Assembly (NCBI GenBank): GCA_027483605.1
Contig: JAIXUE010000041.1
Location: 26,421-90,420, forward strand
Direction of reading: 5' to 3'
DNA from: Cryomorphaceae bacterium
GTDB lineage: Bacteria > Bacteroidota > Bacteroidia > Flavobacteriales_D > Crocinitomicaceae
Length of the DNA stretch: 64,000 nt
The position numbers were made by a program, and so were the translations under genes. The notes under the pieces are model-generated. The model saw only the letters and a program-made list of their open reading frames with translations. It made no database searches and had not been told where the DNA came from. This document shows, one piece after another, positions 53,578-60,868 of this stretch (position 1 is its first letter; the number at the start of each line of letters is the position of its first letter).

Positions 53578-54636
53578 ATGGTAAGAACACCTGGCAGCTT
53601 GTATTTTTTAAGAGAGCGCGACTTTTTATCGGGCAATATTAGCCCTTATGTTAAGATAGGCTTGGTCCGAAATGATAAAAAAACGGCGAGTCGAATTGCG
53701 GAACATCAAACTGGGAATCCGCGCGAAATCATGGATTTCCAAACGATTGCTGTTCCCTTCGTCGAAGAATTAGAAACAAGACTTCATTATTTGTATGGAA
53801 CAAGATGGATTGCCGGCGAATGGTTTTTGTTACATGAAGCGGAATTAAAAGAGGTGATTACAGTTGCTAAGCAATATGTCAAACGTCAAGAAAAATTAAA
53901 ACAAGCTTATGTTAAGCTCGATGAATTTGAACAGATTCCGTCAAATGGTTTGCTCAAAGTACCTGATCGAAAAGACATAGAAATCTGGCGAGCCCTTAAG
54001 CGAAATAAAGAGCAGCTGATTCAAGTCGATGCACAGGCCAAATTTTTTGATTTACAATTGAGATTAGCAATGGGAAATTACCGTGGTATTGAGGGCGTGA
54101 TTTCGACACAAATTAAAACAATAGCCGCTAGCTTTGATAAATCAGCTTTTTTGGCTGCCGACAACACGCATCCGAACTTATTGTCAGCATACAATGAGCT
54201 CAAGCAAGGTGGTCTTGCGAGTCAGTGGGGCATCAAACAAATTTCCAAACTGCAAGAGCTCGACCCTGAATTAGCCGAGCGTATTAAGTCTTTACCTAAG
54301 CCAAAGCTGGATGCAAAAGACATGAAAATAAAGGCCTTGAAACGGCAACCGCAACATGAAGAATGGCACGAACAACTTATTCTTGCTTCAGCACAAAAAG
54401 CCCAGATAGAATGGGACTTGATTGAATTAGAAACTGCACTCAAATTACGCGTCGCAGATTGCGATGGGATTACCGATCTTTGCAGTTGGACGCGCACGAT
54501 TAAAGAAGATCGCTTTGAACCTAATCTAGCGGCTTTTAAACAGGCGCATCCTGACCTTGTCATGCGTTTCCAGAAACCAGAATCTAACGCTGTTTCTTTG
54601 CTCATCCACCCACACAGGTCATATCCACTTCGCTAG
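53578..54636 (+). CDS. GIY-YIG/T5orf172-domain protein
   Basis: A 352-residue protein. Residues 5-95 match the T5orf172/MUG113 branch of the GIY-YIG nuclease fold: GSLYFLRERDF, PYVKIGLVRND, ASRIAEHQTGNPREI, ELETRLHYLYGTRWIAGEWF with the conserved Glu and the GEWF end. The remaining 250 residues are mainly helical and unrecognised. T5orf172 domains are common in phage and mobile-element proteins and in some defence genes. It stands downstream of the WYL gene on the same strand, behind copy 2 of the 20-bp element, and is followed by a 34-nt inverted repeat. Confidence 0.8.
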   Translation: MVRTPGSLYFLRERDFLSGNISPYVKIGLVRNDKKTASRIAEHQTGNPREIMDFQTIAVPFVEELETRLHYLYGTRWIAGEWFLLHEAELKEVITVAKQYVKRQEKLKQAYVKLDEFEQIPSNGLLKVPDRKDIEIWRALKRNKEQLIQVDAQAKFFDLQLRLAMGNYRGIEGVISTQIKTIAASFDKSAFLAADNTHPNLLSAYNELKQGGLASQWGIKQISKLQELDPELAERIKSLPKPKLDAKDMKIKALKRQPQHEEWHEQLILASAQKAQIEWDLIELETALKLRVADCDGITDLCSWTRTIKEDRFEPNLAAFKQAHPDLVMRFQKPESNAVSLLIHPHRSYPLR

Positions 54637-54652
54637 ATACTTGCGAAAAACA

Positions 54653-54686
54653 CAACTCATTTTCATAAGCTTGTGGAATTGAGTTG
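54653..54686. repeat. 34-nt inverted repeat, possible operator
   Basis: The left arm CAACTCATTTTCATAAG and the right arm CTTGTGGAATTGAGTTG pair over 17 bp with one mismatch and two G-T wobbles. There is no T-run after it on the plus strand, so it is not a standard terminator for the GIY-YIG gene. The right end covers the -33 TTG of the next gene's promoter, which fits a regulatory site. Confidence 0.5.
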
Positions 54687-54715
54687 GGTTTGCTGCGTGG
54701 TACGCAATAAATTTG
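54684..54715 (+). promoter_or_regulatory. Promoter of the first long F(L/V)SDDT gene
   Basis: TTG at 54684-54686 and TAAATTTG at 54708-54715 are 21 nt apart, a full Bacteroidetes -33/-7 match. Transcription would start near 54719, supporting ATG 54731 (or 54722) rather than the TTG at 54713 as the start. Confidence 0.65.
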
Positions 54716-54730
54716 GTCAAAATGACCAAT

Positions 54731-55642
54731 ATGAAGCTACGCCTTACTTCTTTTATTGCAGTACTCTTTTCCATTTTTTTGGCCCATGCTCAGCAGCTCG
54801 ACCCTATTCATTATCCAGCACAAGCTAAGTGGGAATATCTTCAGACCAAAGAAACTGACTCACTCATAGAGGTAATGAAATTTTATTTTCTCTCTGATGA
54901 TACCTTGTTTTTTAGAGAGGCAAGCAGTCTCCAGGTTGTAAAAGTTGCACTAGTTGATTTGGAGTACCCTGCATTTTATTTAGGAAAGGATTATTTTTTT
55001 GCATCCAGATTTTATGGGCCAAATGCTGCCAATATGAGCCGTACCTCCAAGAATGAAAAGCTTGATAGATTTTACTTTTACTATTTGAATTCACCTGAAT
55101 TGGTCTTCAGTAAAACATTATCTGAGCAACAGTATGTTGTCAAATCGGATATCATCCCGAAAAGCAGACCTCTCGTGCTGGATAGCGAAAAAGTTCAAGT
55201 TTACGACACCAAATTAGTGCAGGTTGATGATAGTGCAGCATACCTTTATTTGAAAAACGGCAAAACGATTCAAACAAAAAAAATATACTTCGAATCCAAC
55301 GGATGTTATTATTTCGGTTCAGGTGTCAGACGCAATGTTTATAAAATTTTAGCGTCTGAGGTAGATTCTGTTCGCTGCCCAAAACCTATCGATTACCTGG
55401 ATTTAGCGAATCATAGATGGTACGGTGTTGTTGGTGGTATCATGCAATGTTATGGTTGCTCTGGTATGGTTGTCGGTACTTTTTTTGTTACCGTTTCCAT
55501 ATGGTTCGAATTTCCTGCAGGTATTATTTTAGGCACGGCAATAGATGGGCTTTCAACATATATCATGGTTCGCGGCACCCAGCGTGTTCTTACCATGCAG
55601 CGCTATAAAAAAGCACTACAATTTCTCGCGCCAGCAACCTGA
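54731..55642 (+). CDS. F(L/V)SDDT-family secreted/membrane protein, copy upstream of crtY-blh
   Basis: A 303-residue protein with a signal peptide (MKLRLTSFIAVLFSIFLAHA). The shared family block is VMKFYFLSDDTLFFREASS (about residues 48-66), followed by QVVKVALVDLE and YLGKDYFFA. The middle contains a second small domain with AYLYLKNGKTIQTK. Two membrane helices follow near the C-terminus (about 235-280) and a basic tail with MQRYKKALQFL. The same order is seen in the gene at 57741 and, in short form, at 44389. No known family recognised. It has its own promoter and lies 50 nt before the crtY-blh fusion, so both may share a transcript. Confidence 0.8.
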   Translation: MKLRLTSFIAVLFSIFLAHAQQLDPIHYPAQAKWEYLQTKETDSLIEVMKFYFLSDDTLFFREASSLQVVKVALVDLEYPAFYLGKDYFFASRFYGPNAANMSRTSKNEKLDRFYFYYLNSPELVFSKTLSEQQYVVKSDIIPKSRPLVLDSEKVQVYDTKLVQVDDSAAYLYLKNGKTIQTKKIYFESNGCYYFGSGVRRNVYKILASEVDSVRCPKPIDYLDLANHRWYGVVGGIMQCYGCSGMVVGTFFVTVSIWFEFPAGIILGTAIDGLSTYIMVRGTQRVLTMQRYKKALQFLAPAT

Positions 55643-55692
55643 TTAAACATTTTGAAATTCAAATGGTTATATTGGTAACCTAAACCTACTAT

Positions 55693-57648
55693 TTGAATCC
55701 TTCGCGCCCGTTATTTACGCATGCTTTTGTGGGCATGGGCTGTGCCAATTCTTTGTTGCTGCATGCACTGCATCGGAATGGTTTGCTAGAAAATAGTCGT
55801 TTGTTGGTCATTGACCCAGAACCAAAAACCACCAACGACCGCACTTTTTGTTTTTGGCTAAGCCCCGAAGAGCTTCATGCAAACGGGCTCGAATCGCTGG
55901 TTGAACACAGCTGGGACCAAGTGATTTGTAATGACCAAGCACCGCAACAATTGCAGCACAAGCGTTATTATTATCTGAGCTCAGCTGCACTGTATGCACA
56001 CGCCAAAGCAATCTTAACACACTACGATTTTATTTGGGAACAACGAGCTGTAGATACTAATTTGGGTGAGTTGGCTACGCATGTTTTTGATTCAAGGCCA
56101 CCTGAGTGGAAGATACAGCATGCTTCGCAAACCTTCATTAAGCAAAGTTTTTACGGTTGGGTGCTGCGTACAGCAAAACCTATTTTTGATCCTCACACCT
56201 TTACTATGATGGATTTCAGTATTGCGCAAAATGGCCATACTCAGTTCATGTATGTGTTGCCATTTACTGATGATCAAGCCCTGTTAGAGCCTACGCGGTT
56301 TGGAAAACAAATCATCTCGGAAGAAGAGGCATTTGGTTTGGTGCAAGCTTATCTAGCGCCATTTGACACCACTTTTGAGCTCATTTCCCAAGAGCAAGGG
56401 CGTATTCCGATGAGCAGCGCAGCTCCAATTAGTCGACAAACCGCTACCAATGTAACCCTTATGGGTGCTGCCGCTGGTCAGCTTAAACCAAGTACAGGCT
56501 ATTCTTTCGTGCGCAATCTACATGATGCAAATGCACTCGTACTTTCAATGAAACAAAATGCAAGTAGCTTGCAGCGCAGGCAAGTTAAGCTGCGCTTTGT
56601 GTATTATGACCGTCTGCTCTTGCAAATTTTGGCCAGAAAGCCACATAGAGGAAAGGAGATTTTCCAAAGATTGTTTGCCCATAATGAGTCTCAACAGGTC
56701 TTGAATTTTTTAGATGAGCGAACCAGTCCTGCTCAGGAGGCCCGCCTAATGCTCACACTTCCGATATTTTTGTTTCTAGGTGCGGCCATTCGAGATCTAT
56801 TCCAGCATATCATCACCTTTTTGAGTAAAGTTTCGCCGGCTTTGTTGCTTGGTTTGTTCGCCGTATTTATCGAGCAAGTGGGTCTGCTTGAGTGGTGCCA
56901 ACCGCTTTTGTTGATTGGTCTCCTTGTGGTGGGTCTACCGCATGGTGCACTCGATCATTTACATCAGCAGCCTGGCAAAAAGTGGCAGCAATTGTTACCT
57001 TATTTCACACTTTACATTGCATTGGGCCTTGGCGTATTATGTTTTTGGTTTGTAGCAGCGCCATTTGCCCTGCTAATGTTTTTAGTGTATTCTGCATGGC
57101 ATTTTGGTCAGGCAGATTTAGAAATTTGGAAGCTTAAAAAATCGTCTATTGAGCCTTTTTTATGGGGAAGTTTTTCCTTGCTTTTCTTGCTTTTTACACA
57201 TTTTTTAGAGGTAAACAAAGTGCTTTTACAAATGGGAGTTAAGCTAAATTGGCTTTCTGATGCGCCTTTTTTCAGCTCTATGACAGCAAGCCCATTTTGG
57301 ATGCTTATCGGAATCATTCCTGTTTTCATTTTTCGATCGTGGCGTATTGTGGAGGCTATCATTGTTTTGATTTTACTGAGTAGCTTGCCACTGATAGAGG
57401 CTTTTGGCATCTATTTTATCTTTCAGCACAGTTGGAATGGCTGGCGCTATATAGCACAAATTACCCCAATGAATCATATACAATTGTGGTGGCAGGCTTT
57501 GCCATTTACGTTGGCGAGCATTGGCCTTTTTGCAGGATATTATTTTTGGTCTTCAGCTCAAAACTGGGGACTGCTCTTTATCTTTTTGTCTGCCTTGTCT
57601 TTTCCGCATGTTTTTTTCATGCATCGGGCTTATCCGACCAAAAGTTGA
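55693..57648 (+). CDS. Fused lycopene beta-cyclase and beta-carotene 15,15'-dioxygenase
   Basis: A 651-residue protein joining two carotenoid enzymes without a stop. The N-terminal lycopene cyclase (CrtY, about 1-375) has the dinucleotide motif GMGCANSLLL (14-23), NDRTFCFW (48-55), FDSRP (132-136), QSFYGWVL (151-158), Glu199 in ALLEPTRF and GAAAGQLKPSTGYSF (258-272). The C-terminal Brp/Blh domain (about 380-651) has about seven membrane helices with the iron-ligand histidines in GLPHGALDH (414-422), SAWHFGQAD (467-475), QHSWNGWRY (His579) and FPHVFFMH (His639, His644). Lycopene would be cyclised to beta-carotene and cleaved to retinal in the membrane. The start is a TTG at 55693; an in-frame TAA just upstream leaves no alternative before the cofactor motif. 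No rhodopsin gene is in the window. Confidence 0.92.
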   Translation: MNPSRPLFTHAFVGMGCANSLLLHALHRNGLLENSRLLVIDPEPKTTNDRTFCFWLSPEELHANGLESLVEHSWDQVICNDQAPQQLQHKRYYYLSSAALYAHAKAILTHYDFIWEQRAVDTNLGELATHVFDSRPPEWKIQHASQTFIKQSFYGWVLRTAKPIFDPHTFTMMDFSIAQNGHTQFMYVLPFTDDQALLEPTRFGKQIISEEEAFGLVQAYLAPFDTTFELISQEQGRIPMSSAAPISRQTATNVTLMGAAAGQLKPSTGYSFVRNLHDANALVLSMKQNASSLQRRQVKLRFVYYDRLLLQILARKPHRGKEIFQRLFAHNESQQVLNFLDERTSPAQEARLMLTLPIFLFLGAAIRDLFQHIITFLSKVSPALLLGLFAVFIEQVGLLEWCQPLLLIGLLVVGLPHGALDHLHQQPGKKWQQLLPYFTLYIALGLGVLCFWFVAAPFALLMFLVYSAWHFGQADLEIWKLKKSSIEPFLWGSFSLLFLLFTHFLEVNKVLLQMGVKLNWLSDAPFFSSMTASPFWMLIGIIPVFIFRSWRIVEAIIVLILLSSLPLIEAFGIYFIFQHSWNGWRYIAQITPMNHIQLWWQALPFTLASIGLFAGYYFWSSAQNWGLLFIFLSALSFPHVFFMHRAYPTKS

Positions 57649-57693
57649 TGTTGTGAATTTCGCAACTAACAATAACAAACTTGTGTAATTAGG

Positions 57694-57725
57694 TTTGTTC
57701 TGAGTGCTCATTTGTGCTAGCTTCG
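57694..57725 (+). promoter_or_regulatory. Promoter of the second long F(L/V)SDDT gene
   Basis: TTTG at 57694-57697 and TAGCTTCG at 57718-57725 (one base off TAnnTTTG) are 20 nt apart. The ATG at 57741 follows after 15 nt. Confidence 0.5.
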
Positions 57726-57740
57726 TCAAAACTTTTGTAT

Positions 57741-58634
57741 ATGAAACTGTTATTCTTGTCCGCCATATTTTTCTTGTTAACCTGGTCAAATCTGAATTTT
57801 GCACAAGTAAAAAATCCTTCAGATTTTCCGCCCCGAGCGAGCTGGCATGAGCTTCCTTTGCTTGCACAAGACACCACAGTATTGTGTATGAAGTATTACT
57901 TTTTGTCTGATGACACTATTTATTTCAGAGAGGCTGCTTCAGAGCAAGTCATGAAATTGGCATTGGCTGAAATTGGAGAAACAGATATCTTTTATGGCAA
58001 AGACTTACATTTTGCTCAAATCAAACCGGGTAGTAAAGTTAAAAACAACACTTTTTATGCCTATTACAAGGCGGCAGAATCTTTTCAGTATGGTTCACAA
58101 CAGGCTTTTCAGCAAGCTAGAATTGAGGCTCAACGAAAGGAGTTAGCACAAAAAGTCTCAGAGGCGGCACTTATAGAGGCGACGCCTATGGCATGGTCTC
58201 AAGCTTTTAGCCCAACAGAGGTAGGGTTTATTCTCAAAAATGGCTGTAAAATATTGACAGAAGGCTATGCTTTTTTAAGCGGTGACAAGTATTTTTTCAA
58301 GGTAGCTAATCAAAAAACCCCATTTTTTATCGATACAGCTGCAGTACTTTATACGCAAGGTATTGAATTCAAAAAGAACTACCCGGTTGACAATCATTTT
58401 GGGTATCGCTTGGCAGCAAAGAGTTGGCTGTGCTTAGTTGTTGTTGGTGGGCCGCTGCTTATTGCCAGTGCTGGTTTGTTGACCATGTGGGTTACGGGTG
58501 TAGAGGCAACCGGGATAGTCACAACTGGTGTTGGTGGATATATTTTTTATGTTGTTTTCAAAGGCGCGGTCCGAAATGTCAAGCGACTCAATTATCATAA
58601 GAAAGCTCAGCAGTATCAGTGTTTGAACACTTGA
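57741..58634 (+). CDS. F(L/V)SDDT-family secreted/membrane protein, copy downstream of crtY-blh
   Basis: A 297-residue protein with a signal peptide (MKLLFLSAIFFLLTWSNLNFA). Residues 50-68, MKYYFLSDDTIYFREAASE, align closely with the copy at 54731, followed by QVMKLALAEIG and FYGKDLHFA. A charged coiled-coil stretch (QARIEAQRKELAQKV) replaces part of the middle; VGFILKNGCKILTEGY corresponds to the second domain. Two C-terminal membrane helices (about 230-280) and a basic tail NVKRLNYHKKAQQY follow. Same unknown family; this copy and the one upstream bracket the crtY-blh gene. The last 19 nt overlap the convergent DOMON-type gene. Confidence 0.8.
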   Translation: MKLLFLSAIFFLLTWSNLNFAQVKNPSDFPPRASWHELPLLAQDTTVLCMKYYFLSDDTIYFREAASEQVMKLALAEIGETDIFYGKDLHFAQIKPGSKVKNNTFYAYYKAAESFQYGSQQAFQQARIEAQRKELAQKVSEAALIEATPMAWSQAFSPTEVGFILKNGCKILTEGYAFLSGDKYFFKVANQKTPFFIDTAAVLYTQGIEFKKNYPVDNHFGYRLAAKSWLCLVVVGGPLLIASAGLLTMWVTGVEATGIVTTGVGGYIFYVVFKGAVRNVKRLNYHKKAQQYQCLNT

Positions 58635-60319
58635 AAGCGCAGGCGTTGCTCATTGATGAGTAAAAGGTAGGTGCCATTCGTGATCTCGTCATTCACAGAA
58701 ATAGAATTGACGGTTGTACCTACTTGAAGTAAGCGGCCTTGTGTATCCCAAATTTGAAAAGAAGCGACTTCTTTTAGGCCTGAAATCCAGATGGTTCCGT
58801 CAGTTACAGGGTTGGGATAAGCAAGATACGATGTTGTATTTTCATCAAGTCCGCTGTCTTCAATTGTAAGGTTGATTGTTACTGTACTATCACAACCGTG
58901 AATAGAGGTAAAAAATTGAGTGTATTGTCCAGAAGTAGTGTAGGTAGTTCCATTCCAAGTAAAGCTATCCAAAACCGTACTGTCGATTATTTGTGACTCA
59001 ATAGGGTGTATGGTTAGGGAGAGGTTAACGATTGAATCACAACCTGAGGAGGTTTGCAAGGAGTCGATGTACGTGCCTGAATTATAAAATGTTTGTCCGT
59101 TCCATGGGTATGAACCACAAGCTTGTTCTGTGATGGTTGTGGTGCTACTTGGAGAAATGGTAAGATTGAGTACCACAACGGAATCACAACCATGAATGGT
59201 TTGCCCTGTGTAATTGTAGGTGCCACTTTGCGTGTAATTTTGCCCATTAAATGTATATGAGTTGCACGTGTTCACATTTAACGTTGTGCTTGATTGTAAG
59301 TACTGATTGATGACCACACTAACAGGAGCGCTTTGTCCGCAAGTATTTTGGGCCAGGACTGAAAGTGTTCCTGATACAAAACTTTGAGAAAAGATCAAAC
59401 TGATGTTGGTTCCGGTGCTTGAGCCTGTTGCACCCGATGGCGTGGTCCAAATGTAAGAATTGGCCCCAGAGATACTTGGGGTATTGAAGAGCTGTACACC
59501 TCCGCTATAACAAAAATTAAGGCTACCTCCAATAGTTGTAGGAGCCTGCGGGATTGTATTTAAAGTAACCGTTACAGCCAAACGATTGGTAGATTCCAAG
59601 CCGTTGATAGTTTGGGTAGCGTAATAAGTGGAGCCATTGCCCAATACTGTATTTGTTGCAAGGGGAGCGCCGCCTGTAGCAGTTGCATACCATTGAATGG
59701 CAGTTCCCGTGGCACTTAATTGGTTGATTGTTGCGCCTGCGCAAAGCGTCTGACTAGCAGCTCCGGTTGGCGCGGCTGGTGGTGCTGGTGGTGGTATAAA
59801 TGTAAAACTTGCTGTTGTGATGCCACGGTTACTGCCGCCATGGTTACTATATGAAAAGCTGGTAGAACCTGAACGTGCCCAGATAAGGCTAATGGCTGCT
59901 GGCGTGGCAGAAAAAATGTAGTCGTTGGCGTCGCCAGTATTGAGTGCACGCGTAGCGATAATGGTACGGGTACCGGCACTCACGACGTCAGAAGTGATGG
60001 TCCAGTTTTGTTGCGCATCGGTAACTGGTGCTGAAAAGCCAGTGAGTTTACAATCAAAAGCGCTGAGTGTAGTGGCGCTATGAACACCAACAACATCCGT
60101 TCCATTGGTCATGGAGCTGGCATTGAAACCCAAAGCAAACCAACGGCCTGCAGGTCCAGTGAGTGTGAGTGTTACCTGGGTGGTAACATCAATTTTTGCT
60201 GTCATGGCAAGGCCTGCTGTAGAACTCAAATTCACTACACCTGTGGTATAGGTTTGGGCATACGTTGCAGGAAGCATGAAAAGGAGGAAAAAAGCCAGTA
60301 ATAGCGTAGATTTTTTCAT
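58616..60319 (-). CDS. T9SS type A exported protein with DOMON-like domain
   Basis: A 567-residue protein; start at ATG 60319, which opens the signal peptide MKKSTLLLAFFLLFMLPA and avoids overlap with the ankyrin gene. Residues about 25-170 look like a DOMON domain, a haem- or sugar-binding fold (GPAGRWFALGFNASSM, TDVVGVHS, a later ATRALNTGDANDYIFS). An Ig-like segment with AIQWYATATGGAPLATN follows, then three short repeats containing GCDSxVxLNLTI, and a type A sorting domain (YLAYPNPVTDGTIWISGL). Probably a cell-surface binding protein. It lies 7 nt behind the ankyrin gene. Confidence 0.85.
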   Translation of the reverse strand: MKKSTLLLAFFLLFMLPATYAQTYTTGVVNLSSTAGLAMTAKIDVTTQVTLTLTGPAGRWFALGFNASSMTNGTDVVGVHSATTLSAFDCKLTGFSAPVTDAQQNWTITSDVVSAGTRTIIATRALNTGDANDYIFSATPAAISLIWARSGSTSFSYSNHGGSNRGITTASFTFIPPPAPPAAPTGAASQTLCAGATINQLSATGTAIQWYATATGGAPLATNTVLGNGSTYYATQTINGLESTNRLAVTVTLNTIPQAPTTIGGSLNFCYSGGVQLFNTPSISGANSYIWTTPSGATGSSTGTNISLIFSQSFVSGTLSVLAQNTCGQSAPVSVVINQYLQSSTTLNVNTCNSYTFNGQNYTQSGTYNYTGQTIHGCDSVVVLNLTISPSSTTTITEQACGSYPWNGQTFYNSGTYIDSLQTSSGCDSIVNLSLTIHPIESQIIDSTVLDSFTWNGTTYTTSGQYTQFFTSIHGCDSTVTINLTIEDSGLDENTTSYLAYPNPVTDGTIWISGLKEVASFQIWDTQGRLLQVGTTVNSISVNDEITNGTYLLLINEQRLRFQVFKH

Positions 60320-60326
60320 ATTTAGT

Positions 60327-60860
60327 TTAGTTGTATTTTTCAAAAAACGCATTTAATTCTGGATTTTGATGTATTCGCAGCAAATCTTGAACTGACCTAC
60401 CTTGTGCATCACGCACGTCTAGACGTGCACCAGCTTCTAAAAGTTGCTTAATTTGATCTAGGCGCAGAAGATTTATCGCTAAATGAATCGGGTAGCCTAA
60501 TTCTTCAAACTGACATGCTTGATTGACATCTACACCTTTTTTGATCAATAAATCGAGCATCTCTGAATCAGCTTTAAAGATGACTCCATATATCGGCGAC
60601 CCTTCCTTGAAACATTGGTTGGGATCTGCGCCTGCCTGGAGCAAGACAGCCGCAACGTCATGATTCCCCCTATAAGTGGCTAGAAGCAAAGGTGTGGCGC
60701 CGTGTTCAGAGGTCAGGTTCAGGTGATCTGGATGTTTACGGAGGTATTTTTCCATTTGAGCAGCAGTCCCGGATCGTGCAAGGTCATGGATGCTTTGGGC
60801 CTTCAAAATAGATTTGAAGTGAAAAATGAAAATCCAGATCAGAAGTATTTTGTAAAGCAT
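60327..60860 (-). CDS. Secreted ankyrin-repeat protein
   Basis: A 177-residue protein with an N-terminal signal peptide or anchor (MLYKILLIWIFIFHFKSILK) and about four ankyrin repeats, for example HGATPLLLATYRGNHDVAAV with LLQAGADPN, then LLIKKGVDVNQAC and LLEAGARLDVRDAQG. Ankyrin repeats bind proteins; periplasmic ankyrin proteins exist in bacteria but the partner is unknown. It stands between two large T9SS protein genes on the same strand with gaps of 7 and 8 nt, so the three are probably one transcript. Confidence 0.85.
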   Translation of the reverse strand: MLYKILLIWIFIFHFKSILKAQSIHDLARSGTAAQMEKYLRKHPDHLNLTSEHGATPLLLATYRGNHDVAAVLLQAGADPNQCFKEGSPIYGVIFKADSEMLDLLIKKGVDVNQACQFEELGYPIHLAINLLRLDQIKQLLEAGARLDVRDAQGRSVQDLLRIHQNPELNAFFEKYN

Positions 60861-60868
60861 GTGCTTGA

